A stretch of 45,913 bases of DNA from an uncultured Tenacibaculum sp. GTDB taxonomy: Bacteria; Bacteroidota; Bacteroidia; Flavobacteriales; Flavobacteriaceae. A model generated the notes under the pieces. It was not told the DNA's origin. It searched no databases and saw nothing but the letters and a program-made list of their open reading frames with translations. This document shows, piece after piece, positions 17,392 through 26,763 of the stretch; within the stretch, counting starts at the first letter, position 1, and the number at the start of each line of letters is the position of its first letter. Both the position numbers and the translations under genes were made by a program. The stretch is from NCBI GenBank assembly GCA_947498055.1, contig CANMJA010000033.1:1-45913 (forward strand), written 5' to 3'.

Positions 17392-18216
17392 ATGCCCTTA
17401 TTTAAAAGGAATCCTTTCGGACATATTCTTTGGATTAAAAAATGGATTATTAGAATTCTAGGAGTTGTATCGCATGGTCGATATAGACGTTTTAATGATC
17501 TTCAAATTGAAGGATCTGAAATTATTAGAAATTTACCAAATCAAAATGTACTATTTATTTCTAATCATCAAACCTATTTCGCAGATGTAGCCGCAATGTT
17601 TCATGTTTTTAATGCAGCCTTAAAAGGTCGTGTCGATAATATTAAAAACATAGGGTATATATGGAATCCTAAACTAAACGTATATTATATAGCAGCCGGA
17701 GAAACTATGCGATCTGGTTTATTGCCCAAAATATTTGCTTACACAGGTTCCGTTTCTATTGATAGAACATGGAGAAGCTCTGGAAAAGATGTAAAACGTC
17801 AAGTTAAAATGTCTGATATTTCTAATATTGGTAAAGCATTAAATGATGGCTGGGTAATTACTTTTCCGCAAGGTACAACTACTGCTTTTAAACCCATAAG
17901 AAGAGGTACTGCGCACATTATTAAAACCTACAAACCAATTGTTATACCTATAGTAATTGATGGTTTTAGACGTTCTTTTGATAAAAAAGGGCTAATGATA
18001 AAAAAACGAAATGTTTTGCAATCTATGGTTATTAAAGAGCCTTTAGAAATTGATTACGACAATGAAGATGTAAATAGTATTGTTGAAAAAATTGAATATG
18101 CTATAGAACAACATCCTTCTTTCTTAAAAGTATTGACTCCTCAGCAATTAAAAGAACAAGAAGAGTTTATTGAAAGTAGAAGTTTTTGGGGACCAGAGAA
18201 TAAGAAAAGTAATTAA
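17392..18216 (+). CDS. 1-acylglycerol-3-phosphate acyltransferase-like (PlsC domain)
   Basis: The 274-residue PlsC-family protein catalyses or resembles acyl transfer to lysophosphatidate in membrane lipid synthesis. The catalytic block is SNHQTYFAD (H59 to D65), which has five residues between His and Asp instead of the usual four. The glycerophosphate-binding block is FPQGTT (158-163) in place of FPEGTR. A third block VIPIVIDGF follows at about 183-191. These variants suggest a flavobacterial subfamily with a possibly different acceptor. The N-terminal 13-27 stretch is hydrophobic and may associate with the membrane. Confidence 0.8.
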   Translation: MPLFKRNPFGHILWIKKWIIRILGVVSHGRYRRFNDLQIEGSEIIRNLPNQNVLFISNHQTYFADVAAMFHVFNAALKGRVDNIKNIGYIWNPKLNVYYIAAGETMRSGLLPKIFAYTGSVSIDRTWRSSGKDVKRQVKMSDISNIGKALNDGWVITFPQGTTTAFKPIRRGTAHIIKTYKPIVIPIVIDGFRRSFDKKGLMIKKRNVLQSMVIKEPLEIDYDNEDVNSIVEKIEYAIEQHPSFLKVLTPQQLKEQEEFIESRSFWGPENKKSN

Positions 18217-18245
18217 AACAATTATCATTGATCAGTTATCAATTA

Positions 18246-18277
18246 TTAGTTGTTAGTTGTTAGTTGTTAGTTGTTAG
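18246..18277. repeat. Heptamer tandem repeat (TTAGTTG)n
   Basis: TTAGTTG occurs four times in a row plus a partial fifth unit, between the acyltransferase and M42 peptidase genes. The repeat lies 34 nt before the peptidase ATG, where a change in copy number could alter promoter spacing. Confidence 0.9.
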
Positions 18278-18310
18278 AATTAATAAAAAGATCATTTAAA
18301 TAGTAATTAT

Positions 18311-19402
18311 ATGTCTAAAAATAAATCAATATTAAATAAAAAATCATTAGACTTTCTAGAAAAGTATTTAAATAATGCTGCTCCTACAGGTTATGAATGG
18401 GAAGGGCAAAAAATATGGATGGAATATTTAAAACCATATGTTGACGAATTTATAACAGATACTTATGGTACTGCAGTAGGAGTTATTAATCCAGATGCTC
18501 CATATAAAGTAGTTATTGAAGGACATGCAGATGAAATTTCTTGGTATGTTAATTATATTTCTGATAATGGATTAATTTATGTGATTAGAAATGGTGGTAG
18601 CGATCATCAAATAGCACCTAGTAAAGTAGTCAACATTCATACTAAAAATGGCATTGTAAAAGGTGTTTTTGGCTGGCCAGCAATTCATACGAGAGATAAA
18701 GGAAAAGAAACGCCACCTAAGCCAGATAATATTTTTATAGATGTTGGTTGTGCTACTAAAAAAGAAGTAGAAGAATTAGGGGTACATGTAGGATGTGTAA
18801 TTACGTATCCAGATGAATTTCATGTGTTAAATGGTGATAAATTTGTATGTAGAGCTTTAGATAACCGTATGGGAGGTTTTATGATTGCAGAAGTAGCTCG
18901 TTTATTACATGAAAACAAAAACAAACTACCTTTTGGTTTATATATCACAAATTCTGTTCAAGAAGAAATAGGTTTACGAGGTGCAGAAATGATTACCCAA
19001 ACAATTAAACCAAATGTTGCTATTGTTACCGATGTTACACACGATACTACTACTCCTATGATTGATAAACAAAAACAAGGTTTATTAGAAATAGGAAAAG
19101 GCCCTGTAATTGCATATGCTCCTGCTGTACAGCAAAAATTACGTGATTTAATTATAGAAGGTGCAGAAGAAAATAACATTCCTTTTCAAAGATCTGCATT
19201 GTCTAGAGCAACTGGTACAGATACCGATGCTTTTGCATATAGCAATGGTGGGGTTGCTTCTGCTTTAATTTCTTTACCATTACGTTACATGCATACTACT
19301 GTAGAAATGGTACATAGAGAAGATGTTGAAAATGTTATTAAAATGATTTATCAAGCTTTATTAAAGATTGAAAATGGAGAAGATTTTTCTTACTTCAAAT
19401 AA
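18311..19402 (+). CDS. M42 family aminopeptidase
   Basis: The 363-residue metallo-aminopeptidase of the M42 (glutamyl aminopeptidase/TET) family is cytoplasmic. Dinuclear metal ligands are visible in EGHADEISW (H72, D74), in the ALDNRMGG block (D at about 188), in SVQEEIGLRGA (catalytic and ligand glutamates, about 221-222) and in VTDVTHD. HTTVEMVHREDV near the end gives the last histidine. Such enzymes form large tetrahedral particles that trim peptides released by proteases. Confidence 0.93.
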   Translation: MSKNKSILNKKSLDFLEKYLNNAAPTGYEWEGQKIWMEYLKPYVDEFITDTYGTAVGVINPDAPYKVVIEGHADEISWYVNYISDNGLIYVIRNGGSDHQIAPSKVVNIHTKNGIVKGVFGWPAIHTRDKGKETPPKPDNIFIDVGCATKKEVEELGVHVGCVITYPDEFHVLNGDKFVCRALDNRMGGFMIAEVARLLHENKNKLPFGLYITNSVQEEIGLRGAEMITQTIKPNVAIVTDVTHDTTTPMIDKQKQGLLEIGKGPVIAYAPAVQQKLRDLIIEGAEENNIPFQRSALSRATGTDTDAFAYSNGGVASALISLPLRYMHTTVEMVHREDVENVIKMIYQALLKIENGEDFSYFK

Positions 19403-19427
19403 AAAATAAACAAGACAAACATTCTTG

Positions 19428-19486
19428 TGTCATTTTGAACTTTTATGAAAATCTTATCTTATTTTTTCATGCTGTTCAAAATGACA
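19428..19486. repeat. Long inverted repeat (TGTCATTTTGAAC ... GTTCAAAATGACA)
   Basis: Two perfect 13-bp arms (19428-19440 and 19474-19486) enclose 33 nt. Inside them ATGAAAA and TTTTCAT can extend the stem after a bulge. It lies between the M42 peptidase and aminotransferase genes. It could serve as a transcript end or be an interspersed palindromic element. Confidence 0.85.
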
Positions 19487-19517
19487 TTTTTATTTTTATA
19501 GTATAAACACTATACAA

Positions 19518-20675
19518 ATGAGTCTACCAAACCAAAAACATCTATTTAATATTCCAGATAATATTACTTATTTAAATATTGCGAGTTTATCTCCTTCTTT
19601 TAAAAGTATTGAAGAAGCAGGAATTAGAGCTGTTAAAGAAAAAAGTAGGCCATTTCTTATTCCTAGTTCCGATTTTTTTGCCCCAGTTATTGAAGTAAAA
19701 AAACTATTTGCTAAACTTATTCATGCAAATGATTATAATAGAATTGCCAATATTCCTTCTGTTTCTTATGGTTTGGCCACTATAGCAAATAATATCAAAC
19801 TAAAAAAAGGAGATGAAATAATTTTAATTGAAGAGCAGTTTCCTAGCAACTATTATGTGTGGGAAAAATTAGCAAAAAAAGACAACGCCGTTATTAAAAT
19901 TGCCAAAGCTCCTGCTACAAAAAAAGACAAAGGTAAACTTTGGAATGAAACTATTTTAAATTTAATTTCCGATAAAACCGCTTTTATTGCTTTAGGAAAT
20001 ATTCATTGGGCAAATGGTACTATTTTTAATTTAAAAGCCATTAGAGAGAAAACATTACAGCACAATGCGCTATTAATTATAGACGGAAGTCAATCTATTG
20101 GTGCTTTGCCTTTTTCTGTAGAAGAAATTCAACCAGATGCATTAGTTTGTGCTGGTTATAAATGGCTTTTTGGCCCTTATGGCTGCGGATATGCCTATTT
20201 TGGTGAGTATTTTGACAAAGGGACTCCTATTGAAGAAAATTGGGCAAATAGATTGCATAGCGAAAAACTAAGTGAACTTACAAACTACCAAGAGGAATAT
20301 AAATCTTTAGGTAATAAATATTCCGTTGGTGAACATGGAAGTTTTATTTATGTGCAAATGCAAATTGCCGCTTTAACACAATTATTACAATGGAAGCCTA
20401 AGGATATTCAAACATACTGTAATGAAATAACTACTACTGCTATTACTAAATTAAGACAAGTAGGTTGTTTTATTGAAGAGGATACTTACAGAGCTAAACA
20501 TTTATTTGGAATTGAAATCCCTAGTACAATTAATAAAGAGAAACTAAAAACAAAATTATCTAATGAAAATATTTATGTTTCTTTTAGAGGAAGTTTTATG
20601 CGAATTTCATGTCATCTATACAATACATTAAGTGATTTTAGAAAACTAACCGATATTATTTTATCTGAGTTTTAA
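19518..20675 (+). CDS. PLP-dependent aminotransferase, class V (cysteine desulfurase-like fold)
   Basis: The 385-residue fold-type I PLP enzyme has LIIDGSQSIGALPF (about 186-199), which holds the aspartate that pairs with the pyridine nitrogen, and the Schiff-base lysine K215 in CAGYKWLFGPYG. The glycine-rich loop near 80-92 binds phosphate. A late RGSFMRISCHLYNT segment carries the substrate carboxylate arginine. It lacks an obvious mobile cysteine loop, so a cysteine desulfurase role is not shown; members also include kynureninase-like and isopenicillin epimerase-like enzymes. Confidence 0.88.
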   Translation: MSLPNQKHLFNIPDNITYLNIASLSPSFKSIEEAGIRAVKEKSRPFLIPSSDFFAPVIEVKKLFAKLIHANDYNRIANIPSVSYGLATIANNIKLKKGDEIILIEEQFPSNYYVWEKLAKKDNAVIKIAKAPATKKDKGKLWNETILNLISDKTAFIALGNIHWANGTIFNLKAIREKTLQHNALLIIDGSQSIGALPFSVEEIQPDALVCAGYKWLFGPYGCGYAYFGEYFDKGTPIEENWANRLHSEKLSELTNYQEEYKSLGNKYSVGEHGSFIYVQMQIAALTQLLQWKPKDIQTYCNEITTTAITKLRQVGCFIEEDTYRAKHLFGIEIPSTINKEKLKTKLSNENIYVSFRGSFMRISCHLYNTLSDFRKLTDIILSEF

Positions 20676-20760
20676 CTAAGGCTAGTGTATATCGATTAGA
20701 CGCTATCAATATAAATTGACTTTTATCTCAATTTATAAATCATTATCGATTAATAATTTA

Positions 20761-20791
20761 AAAAACGACTGAAAAATTCAGTCGTTTTTTT
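20761..20791. terminator. Bidirectional terminator between convergent genes
   Basis: ACGACTGAA (20765-20773) and TTCAGTCGT (20777-20785) form a perfect 9-bp stem with A runs before and T runs after it. It can therefore end both the aminotransferase transcript (+) and the T9SS beta-helix gene (-). Confidence 0.92.
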
Positions 20792-20818
20792 ATCTATTTT
20801 GCTTTTAACATTAAAGAT

Positions 20819-22990
20819 CTATTGAAGTATTATCTTTTTTATTAAAGTAGATTCTCCTTGTTTAATTCTCATAAAATACAATCCAGCAGTTCCTATGTTG
20901 TTTCTACTAAAATTAATATTTTTCTTAGTAAATTGTTTTTGATAAACCTTTTTTCCTTCTATATCGAAAACACTTATTTCTGAAGTAATATCATTTGCTA
21001 AACGAACTGTGAAACCCTCTCTATTTACAGGATTCGGAAAAACCTGAACATCTTCATTATTAGTTGTTATATTATTTTTTATTTTATTGACTCTTTTTTT
21101 AGAACTTACTGATGCTTTTACAATTCTCCAATTTTGATTTGTATTACCTATATCTAAAGTCCATAATAATATAATTGATTTATTAACAGGTCTATCTACT
21201 GCTTTATTACAATGCAATGGTTCAATAAAATAATCATTTCCAATCTCTGTTATCTTCCATTTTTGATGATCTCCAATTACCTTCGAATAAGTACCTAATT
21301 TTACATTTAAATTGCGTGGTGTTTCATTTATTTTACATGCTCCGTATGGTACCTCTAAAAATTCATTATTACGTAAATTTTTAATTGTGTAATAATCATT
21401 CACTTTAGTAATTTTCCATTTTGCACTATTAGCAGAAGTATTTGCTTGATTTATTAGTCTTCCACTCGGGCTATTTATTCTTATATCACCTGTAGGGTTT
21501 TGAATATAATAAACTCCATCAAACTCATCATTTTTAGTAACAGCATTTATTTCTGAAATTTTAGTTGACTTCCCAACACTACAAACTCCTCTTAAAACTA
21601 ACGTATACTCTACTCCTGGCTTAAGCCCTGATATTGTTAAAGGAGAAGAACTTCCTCCTTTAAAAGAAATAGCTTTAGGTGAATTAATACTACCTGTAAA
21701 ATCTCCTTTGTCCCATGCTTTCAACTCATAAATATTCACTCCTTCTATTTCATCAAAAGCAACGGTTATTGATGTTTTAGTATTTGCTATAGATTTTAAA
21801 CCTGTTACAGCTGCATTTGAATTGCATTTTACCGTATTATTAACATCTTCTAAAATAGCAGGGTAAAAAGTTCCTCCTTTTGGAGAATTGTTTCTTAGAA
21901 GTCTTGGATTCTTGTATTGATCAAATACAAATACTTTAGAATCCCCTCCAAATTGTGAAGAATTATTTTTTCCGCTTACATCATTATTAAAAATAATATT
22001 GTTACTTCCAGGAGCTCTGTGACCATATCTTGAACCTCCTGAAGCAAATGCTCCCCAAGATCTCCATTGTTCACTTTTAATTTTATTTTTTTCAATTAAG
22101 TTAAATCCGTCATCGTCATTATGAAAATTAACATCAACTTCTAAATCACAATTAAGTACTACATTATATTTGGCTCCTAATTGAATAGTAAAGTGTCGTA
22201 TTCTACGTACTTTTTCATTTACTATTAAATTATAATCACCTCGAATATCATAATAACCATTACCGCCTCCTCCTTTATTAAAACAAGCGTCTATAAAATT
22301 ACCTCTAAATGTATTATTATTACCAAGGATTTCAATAGGATCTGAACCTGAATTTTTAAAAATACAATTATCAACCCAACAGTTTTTACTATTCTTATTA
22401 ATTCGGACAAAAGTGACATACATATTAGAGAGTCCACTTGGATTATTACCAAAGCACTTCTCTCCACAAAACTTATTTCTATTTACATTTCTATCATCAT
22501 AAATAACAACATTCTTTTCTGGAATGTATTCCATGTTAAGATCTTCTAATCCTGAATTTTCAGTACCATCAAAAATAAAGGCCTTTTCATCTTTATTATT
22601 TCTAGAACGTATTGTCACATTTAATTTTACTAAACCTTTATTTTCTGCTCTAAGTATTACATTCGATTTAATATTAATAGGTTTATTTATAGTGTATATT
22701 CCATTTTTCAACAAAATTACACTAGTCTCTCCATTGGTATTAAGTTTATCTATAGCATCTTGAATTCCATCTGAGTTTGTAGCACTTATCATTTTCTTTA
22801 TTGGCAAGGTGTTTTTTAAAGGTATTCCTTTTTTGACACCTGCACTTTGCCATTCCTTCATAAAAGGATAATTAGGATCATTTTTCGAATTGTTAAAAGT
22901 AACTCCTTGGTCTCCTAACTGGGTTTGTGCCTTCATTTGACTTAGAAAAACCAAAAAAAAAGCAAATAAAATAGGGGAAATAAATCTCAT
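20819..22990 (-). CDS. Secreted right-handed beta-helix protein with FN3 and ricin-type domains, T9SS-sorted
   Basis: The 723-residue protein has a signal peptide (about 1-21, ending MKAQ). Residues ~60-390 form a right-handed parallel beta-helix of the pectate-lyase type, with many Asn ladders and short turns and an acidic HNDDDGFNLI segment near 292. Residues ~395-490 look like a fibronectin III module, 492-625 like a ricin-type beta-trefoil with QKW/QNW motifs, and 648-723 are a T9SS type A sorting domain. The architecture suggests binding and cleavage of an algal or other polysaccharide; no specific lyase family can be fixed. It is divergent from a NUDIX gene, the same layout as at 34393-39246. 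Confidence 0.85.
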   Translation of the reverse strand: MRFISPILFAFFLVFLSQMKAQTQLGDQGVTFNNSKNDPNYPFMKEWQSAGVKKGIPLKNTLPIKKMISATNSDGIQDAIDKLNTNGETSVILLKNGIYTINKPINIKSNVILRAENKGLVKLNVTIRSRNNKDEKAFIFDGTENSGLEDLNMEYIPEKNVVIYDDRNVNRNKFCGEKCFGNNPSGLSNMYVTFVRINKNSKNCWVDNCIFKNSGSDPIEILGNNNTFRGNFIDACFNKGGGGNGYYDIRGDYNLIVNEKVRRIRHFTIQLGAKYNVVLNCDLEVDVNFHNDDDGFNLIEKNKIKSEQWRSWGAFASGGSRYGHRAPGSNNIIFNNDVSGKNNSSQFGGDSKVFVFDQYKNPRLLRNNSPKGGTFYPAILEDVNNTVKCNSNAAVTGLKSIANTKTSITVAFDEIEGVNIYELKAWDKGDFTGSINSPKAISFKGGSSSPLTISGLKPGVEYTLVLRGVCSVGKSTKISEINAVTKNDEFDGVYYIQNPTGDIRINSPSGRLINQANTSANSAKWKITKVNDYYTIKNLRNNEFLEVPYGACKINETPRNLNVKLGTYSKVIGDHQKWKITEIGNDYFIEPLHCNKAVDRPVNKSIILLWTLDIGNTNQNWRIVKASVSSKKRVNKIKNNITTNNEDVQVFPNPVNREGFTVRLANDITSEISVFDIEGKKVYQKQFTKKNINFSRNNIGTAGLYFMRIKQGESTLIKKIILQ

Positions 22991-23228
22991 TTTTATAAAT
23001 TTTAGGTATGATTAATTATTTAGAGATTAACGCTTTACAGCAAAAAATATTTTAATTTATTTTATTTGTTTTTAACTATAGTTTATTTTGCTTTTTTTAC
23101 AACAATATACATGTGTGTTTTAGTGTTTTACACAAAAACTTAATTAAAACTATTTTATTTAAATTCTTATTTTTAATCCTATATTTAAATGATTAAATTA
23201 GTTTTATTAAAAATTAAATATCATTAAA

Positions 23229-23774
23229 ATGGCAGATGAATTAATTGATATAGTAAACGAAAATGGAGAGATTTCAGGAAAGACTTGTTTAAAATCTGAA
23301 GCTCATAAATATGGATATTTTCATACAACTGTACATGTTTGGCTATATACTTCTGATAAAAAAATACTATTACAAAAAAGAGCTTTAACTAAAAAAGTAT
23401 TTCCTGGTTTATGGGATATTTCTGTTGCTGGTCATATAGGTGCGGGAGAAAAAATAATCCCTGCTGCAATACGAGAGGTTAAAGAGGAAATTGGTTTTAA
23501 CTTAGTTGTAGAAGATTTATTTAAAATAGGAACTCGTAAACATCAAGTAAATCATACAAACGGTATTATTGATAATGAATTTCATCATGTTTTTATTGCT
23601 GAATTAACTACTACTCTCGAAAAACTTACTTTACAAGAAAGTGAAGTAGCTGAACTTAAATTATTCGATTTAAACATTTTATTGAATACTAAAAAGCATG
23701 AAAATATTTTACTTCCCAAATACCATGAATATTATGCTTGTGTTTATAAAGAAATTATTAAAAAATTAGGGTAA
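23229..23774 (+). CDS. NUDIX hydrolase (IPP isomerase-like subfamily), copy A
   Basis: The 181-residue NUDIX protein has its box at 68-90: G68, E74, R82-E83, E86-E87 and G89 all in place. The upstream KRALTKKVFPGLWDIS segment is shared with isopentenyl-diphosphate isomerase-like and YfcD-like NUDIX enzymes. The true substrate is unknown. By eye about three quarters of residues are identical to the protein at 37779-38339. Both copies are followed by related lipoprotein genes, so they form a duplicated module. About 240 nt separate it from the divergent beta-helix gene; I see no clear promoter there. Confidence 0.9.
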   Translation: MADELIDIVNENGEISGKTCLKSEAHKYGYFHTTVHVWLYTSDKKILLQKRALTKKVFPGLWDISVAGHIGAGEKIIPAAIREVKEEIGFNLVVEDLFKIGTRKHQVNHTNGIIDNEFHHVFIAELTTTLEKLTLQESEVAELKLFDLNILLNTKKHENILLPKYHEYYACVYKEIIKKLG

Positions 23775-23921
23775 TTCATTATTAAAATAAATAACAATAG
23801 AGTGCATTCTTTAAGGCTATTTAATCTACTCTTTTAATATTTTTATAAAAACTTTTCTCTTATTCTTATTTTTTATAATTTCGCACGCTATTTAAAATAA
23901 ATCCCTAAAAAATAATTAGTT

Positions 23922-24593
23922 ATGAAAAGTAATCCTTTTTTAATAATTACACTCTTTTGTTCTCTTTTTTTATCTTCATGTATTTCTTCTATAGACTATA
24001 TTAATAATATTTCTAAGAACGGAAGTCTAATTAATGGTTCTCAAAAACAAATAATTATTATCGGATCTGGAGACGTAAATATTGATAGTTTTGAAAAAAC
24101 TTATACTAAAAATTTTGATAATGATGATCATTTTAAAAACTCATATTTAACCGATTTCATTAATGCTTCTAAAGAGAATGATCTATATAACAATATAAGA
24201 GTAAGTGAAAATCAAGAATGGGACTTATTAAACCAAGGTTATAATTCTAGTAACAATATTAAACTAGACACTTTGTTTAATAACGCACAAGAAGATTATC
24301 TAATTCATTTTTCTAGCTTTAGAATCACCAATAGAGTGGTACATTCCTACTCACATGGTTTTGGCCCTGGAGCAATGATGAATAACAACTCTACAGAGTT
24401 TTGCGTAGTTAATTTAAATGTAACTATTTACGATTTAAAAGCTAAAAAAGAAATACTTAGTTTTGTTTCAACTGGTGAAAGCTCTGTTTTTATGTTTGAT
24501 TTTACTAAGACATTTTTAAAAGCAAAAGAGCGTTCTATAAAACATACTATAAACTATTTAAAGGACGGCAAAACAACTTATAGAAGTTTATAA
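23922..24593 (+). CDS. Lipoprotein of unknown function
   Basis: The 223-residue protein has a lipobox LFLSSC (lipidated Cys at about residue 20), so it should be a membrane-anchored lipoprotein. Acidic and Asn-rich stretches follow. A hydrophobic beta-rich C-terminal half (FCVVNLNVTIYDLKAKKEI) resembles small outer-membrane-associated lipoproteins, but I do not recognise the family. It sits between the copy A NUDIX gene and the frameshifted lipoprotein and has no counterpart in copy B, so it was inserted there or lost from the other copy. A terminator follows it. Confidence 0.7.
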   Translation: MKSNPFLIITLFCSLFLSSCISSIDYINNISKNGSLINGSQKQIIIIGSGDVNIDSFEKTYTKNFDNDDHFKNSYLTDFINASKENDLYNNIRVSENQEWDLLNQGYNSSNNIKLDTLFNNAQEDYLIHFSSFRITNRVVHSYSHGFGPGAMMNNNSTEFCVVNLNVTIYDLKAKKEILSFVSTGESSVFMFDFTKTFLKAKERSIKHTINYLKDGKTTYRSL

Positions 24594-24646
24594 TTAAAAA
24601 TTTCCTTTTTTATATCAAAACAAAGTTGTTTTATTTTTCAGTATAT

Positions 24647-24678
24647 GATTAATCACTAAAAGTGATCAATCGTTTTTG
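24647..24678 (+). terminator. Rho-independent terminator after the lipoprotein gene
   Basis: GATTAATCACT (24647-24657) and AGTGATCAATC (24661-24671) form an 11-bp stem with one mismatch and a 3-nt loop, followed by GTTTTTGT. It separates the lipoprotein gene from the broken one downstream. Apart from it I see nothing in the 262-nt gap. Confidence 0.75.
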
Positions 24679-24855
24679 TCTTTATCATATCCTTATATTT
24701 TTTATATTTAGAATATAATTGAAAAAATTAGTTAACACTTAATACATCATGTAATAAAAATATCGTTAATTATAATTTGAATCTTAATTTAAACCAATTA
24801 GATTAAAAATAGTATAGATAAGTACATACGTACCTATAAAATCATTTACTTGTTT

Positions 24856-25790
24856 ATGAAAAAGGTAATTTTTATTTTATTAAGTTTAATTTTCATCTGT
24901 TCTTCGTGTAATCAAAAAATAAAGAGATATTAAAAAATAAACCTATAATAGATAGTATTAAAGTTTATACAAAAAAGAGCTCCTTACCTAATGAATATAT
25001 TAATTTTAACTCTCCTTCTGCTATAAATAAAATAGCAAAAATTGAAAACGAGTATTTTAACAATTATACTTCAAAAATAAGTAAGTACTATGGTACACAG
25101 TGGTATAATTATATAGGCCAAAGTATTGCTCAAAATGATTCAATCTCAATCTTCAAAAAATATTCTTTAGAAAAAAACAATATCAAATTAGATAGCATGC
25201 ATTGTACTATATATGCTATAGAAGCTTTAAAAGCTGGTTTTGGAGAAGAGTTTAAAAAGATAAACGAAAAACATATTAATATCTGGTCAGATCTAGAATA
25301 TGCAGGGTGGAGCATTGGATATATCTTAACTAAATTTTACAATTGGAAAGCCTATCTTTTTATTTCAAAAAGTTCTAAAGAGTATACTGATTGTTTAAAA
25401 AACTATAAAAAAGATAAAAAATATCATGTTTGGAAACAACCAAATATTCCTCTTGAGAATTTTTTTGATGTGGATACAGATAAAGAAAAAATCAATCTTC
25501 TTTTAAAAGAGAATGAATTTGATTGGGGATTTAGCAATCAAGGTTGGCATACATGGATTACTCGGTTTAATTATTTAAAAGAATGTAATTGGTTGGGAGC
25601 ACCTGCAAGAAAATACGATTCTCCAAATAGCAAACCTTTATTTATTAAAACCAAGTTTACTAATTTCTATGATTATAATTCTCATATAATCATTTTTCCA
25701 CCGAAAAAACAAGTAATTATAAAACTTACTACCTTTAATATTTTTGCTTTCATTAAAGAAAAAACAGATTTTAATTTCGAACAGGAATAA
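24856..25790 (+). pseudogene. Frameshifted lipoprotein, copy A of the duplicated family
   Basis: ATG at 24856 starts a lipoprotein signal (MKKVIFILLSLIFICSSCNQ) that stops after 25 codons. The downstream frame (D-S-I-K-V-Y from 24951, then SSLPNEYINFNS) aligns closely with the intact protein at 38386-39246. The break falls at six A (24914-24919); one more A would join the frames. Translation could only restart internally, for example at the Met at 25197 (197 residues), without the signal. The C-terminus is about 20 residues longer than the intact paralogue. The conserved residues HC...(IYAI), NQGWHTW and APA.KYDSPN are retained. Confidence 0.8.
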
Positions 25791-25844
25791 TACTCAGTTT
25801 TTTTATTTAAATTTCCTATTACAAATAAGGCATGTAACATTAAA

Positions 25845-26711
25845 ATGAACCTCGACAACATCACGCAAATAGAACGATTTAAAAATCTTGTCAAGTTTAT
25901 AAATGAGAATTTCAAAGAAGTTATAAATATTGAAAAAATTGAAGAAATAAGCCATTATTCTTATAGAAATATAAATCGAATTTTTCAATCTTTACAGCAC
26001 GAAACTATTGGAAAACATATCAAAAGAATACGATTAGAAAAAGCAGCAGAATACTTAAAATATTCCAATGAACAAGTTTCTGACATTGCTCTTAATGTCG
26101 GTTTTAGTGATCTTGCTTCTTTCAGCAAAGCGTTTAAAAAAAGATTTAATTGCTCCCCTATTTCGTTTAGGAAAACCGCTGATATAAAAAAGAAAAAACA
26201 CAAGCAAGTAATTGACAAAATAGCACAAACAACAATTTTATTTTCTACAGAAACTCTTCCCGAATTTGAAATATTGTACTTAGAACATAAAGGGAAATAT
26301 GATGATATAAAAGCTATAGAAAAAACTTGGAATACTTTAATTAAATACTGCGAAAAAAAACAATTGATTTCTGACGAATCCATTTTCTTTTCGGAAACTT
26401 TAGATGACAATGAAATAACTGAAGACTTTCAATGTAGAACAAATGTTGCTATGATTTTAAATAAGTCACTCAATTTTGTCCCTGAAGGTTTGTTTCAAGT
26501 TAAAGTTCATAAAAAACAGAAATACGCAAAATTTATTCACAAAGGTGCTACCAATAAATTAGAGAACACATACAATCTCATTTATAGTTCTTGGATAACT
26601 ACTATTAAATTGGAATTTTCTGATAAGCCAATTTTAGAATTTTATGTGAATCATCATGAAAAAATTATAGAAGACAATTTTATTACAGAAATCTATATTC
26701 CTATCCAGTAA
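25845..26711 (+). CDS. AraC-family transcription regulator with GyrI-like effector domain
   Basis: The 288-residue regulator has an N-terminal AraC/XylS DNA-binding domain (about 8-112) with two helix-turn-helix motifs; the second is the typical VSDIALNVGFSDLASFSKAFKKRF (about 77-100) followed by SPISFRK. Residues ~125-288 form a GyrI-like small-molecule-binding domain (EFEILYLEHKGKYDDI). This order, as in Rob-like proteins, often senses hydrophobic compounds. It may control the two membrane genes downstream, whose promoter carries a palindrome. Confidence 0.9.
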   Translation: MNLDNITQIERFKNLVKFINENFKEVINIEKIEEISHYSYRNINRIFQSLQHETIGKHIKRIRLEKAAEYLKYSNEQVSDIALNVGFSDLASFSKAFKKRFNCSPISFRKTADIKKKKHKQVIDKIAQTTILFSTETLPEFEILYLEHKGKYDDIKAIEKTWNTLIKYCEKKQLISDESIFFSETLDDNEITEDFQCRTNVAMILNKSLNFVPEGLFQVKVHKKQKYAKFIHKGATNKLENTYNLIYSSWITTIKLEFSDKPILEFYVNHHEKIIEDNFITEIYIPIQ

Positions 26712-26712
26712 A

Positions 26713-26729
26713 TTGTCCAAAAAGGACAA
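26713..26729. promoter_or_regulatory. Palindrome TTGTCC-N5-GGACAA, possible operator
   Basis: A perfect 6-bp inverted repeat with an A5 centre begins 2 nt after the araC stop and ends 22 nt before the -7 box at 26752. It covers the expected -33 region of the promoter for the downstream pair. No T run follows, so it is not a classic terminator. Confidence 0.4.
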
Positions 26730-26751
26730 ACCAATAGCCTTCATCTAATTT

Positions 26752-26759
26752 TACTTTTG
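26752..26759 (+). promoter_or_regulatory. -7 box TACTTTTG 4 nt before ATG (leaderless start)
   Basis: TACTTTTG fits TAnnTTTG exactly, and the ATG of the next gene follows after 4 nt (TAAA). The same octamer and the same 4-nt spacing occur at 15693-15705. Confidence 0.55.
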
Positions 26760-26763
26760 TAAA

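Noticed and set aside
25985..26410. 141-codon minus-strand frame inside the AraC gene
   Set aside because: It is antisense to a clear AraC/GyrI protein and its translation is low-complexity hydrophobic.
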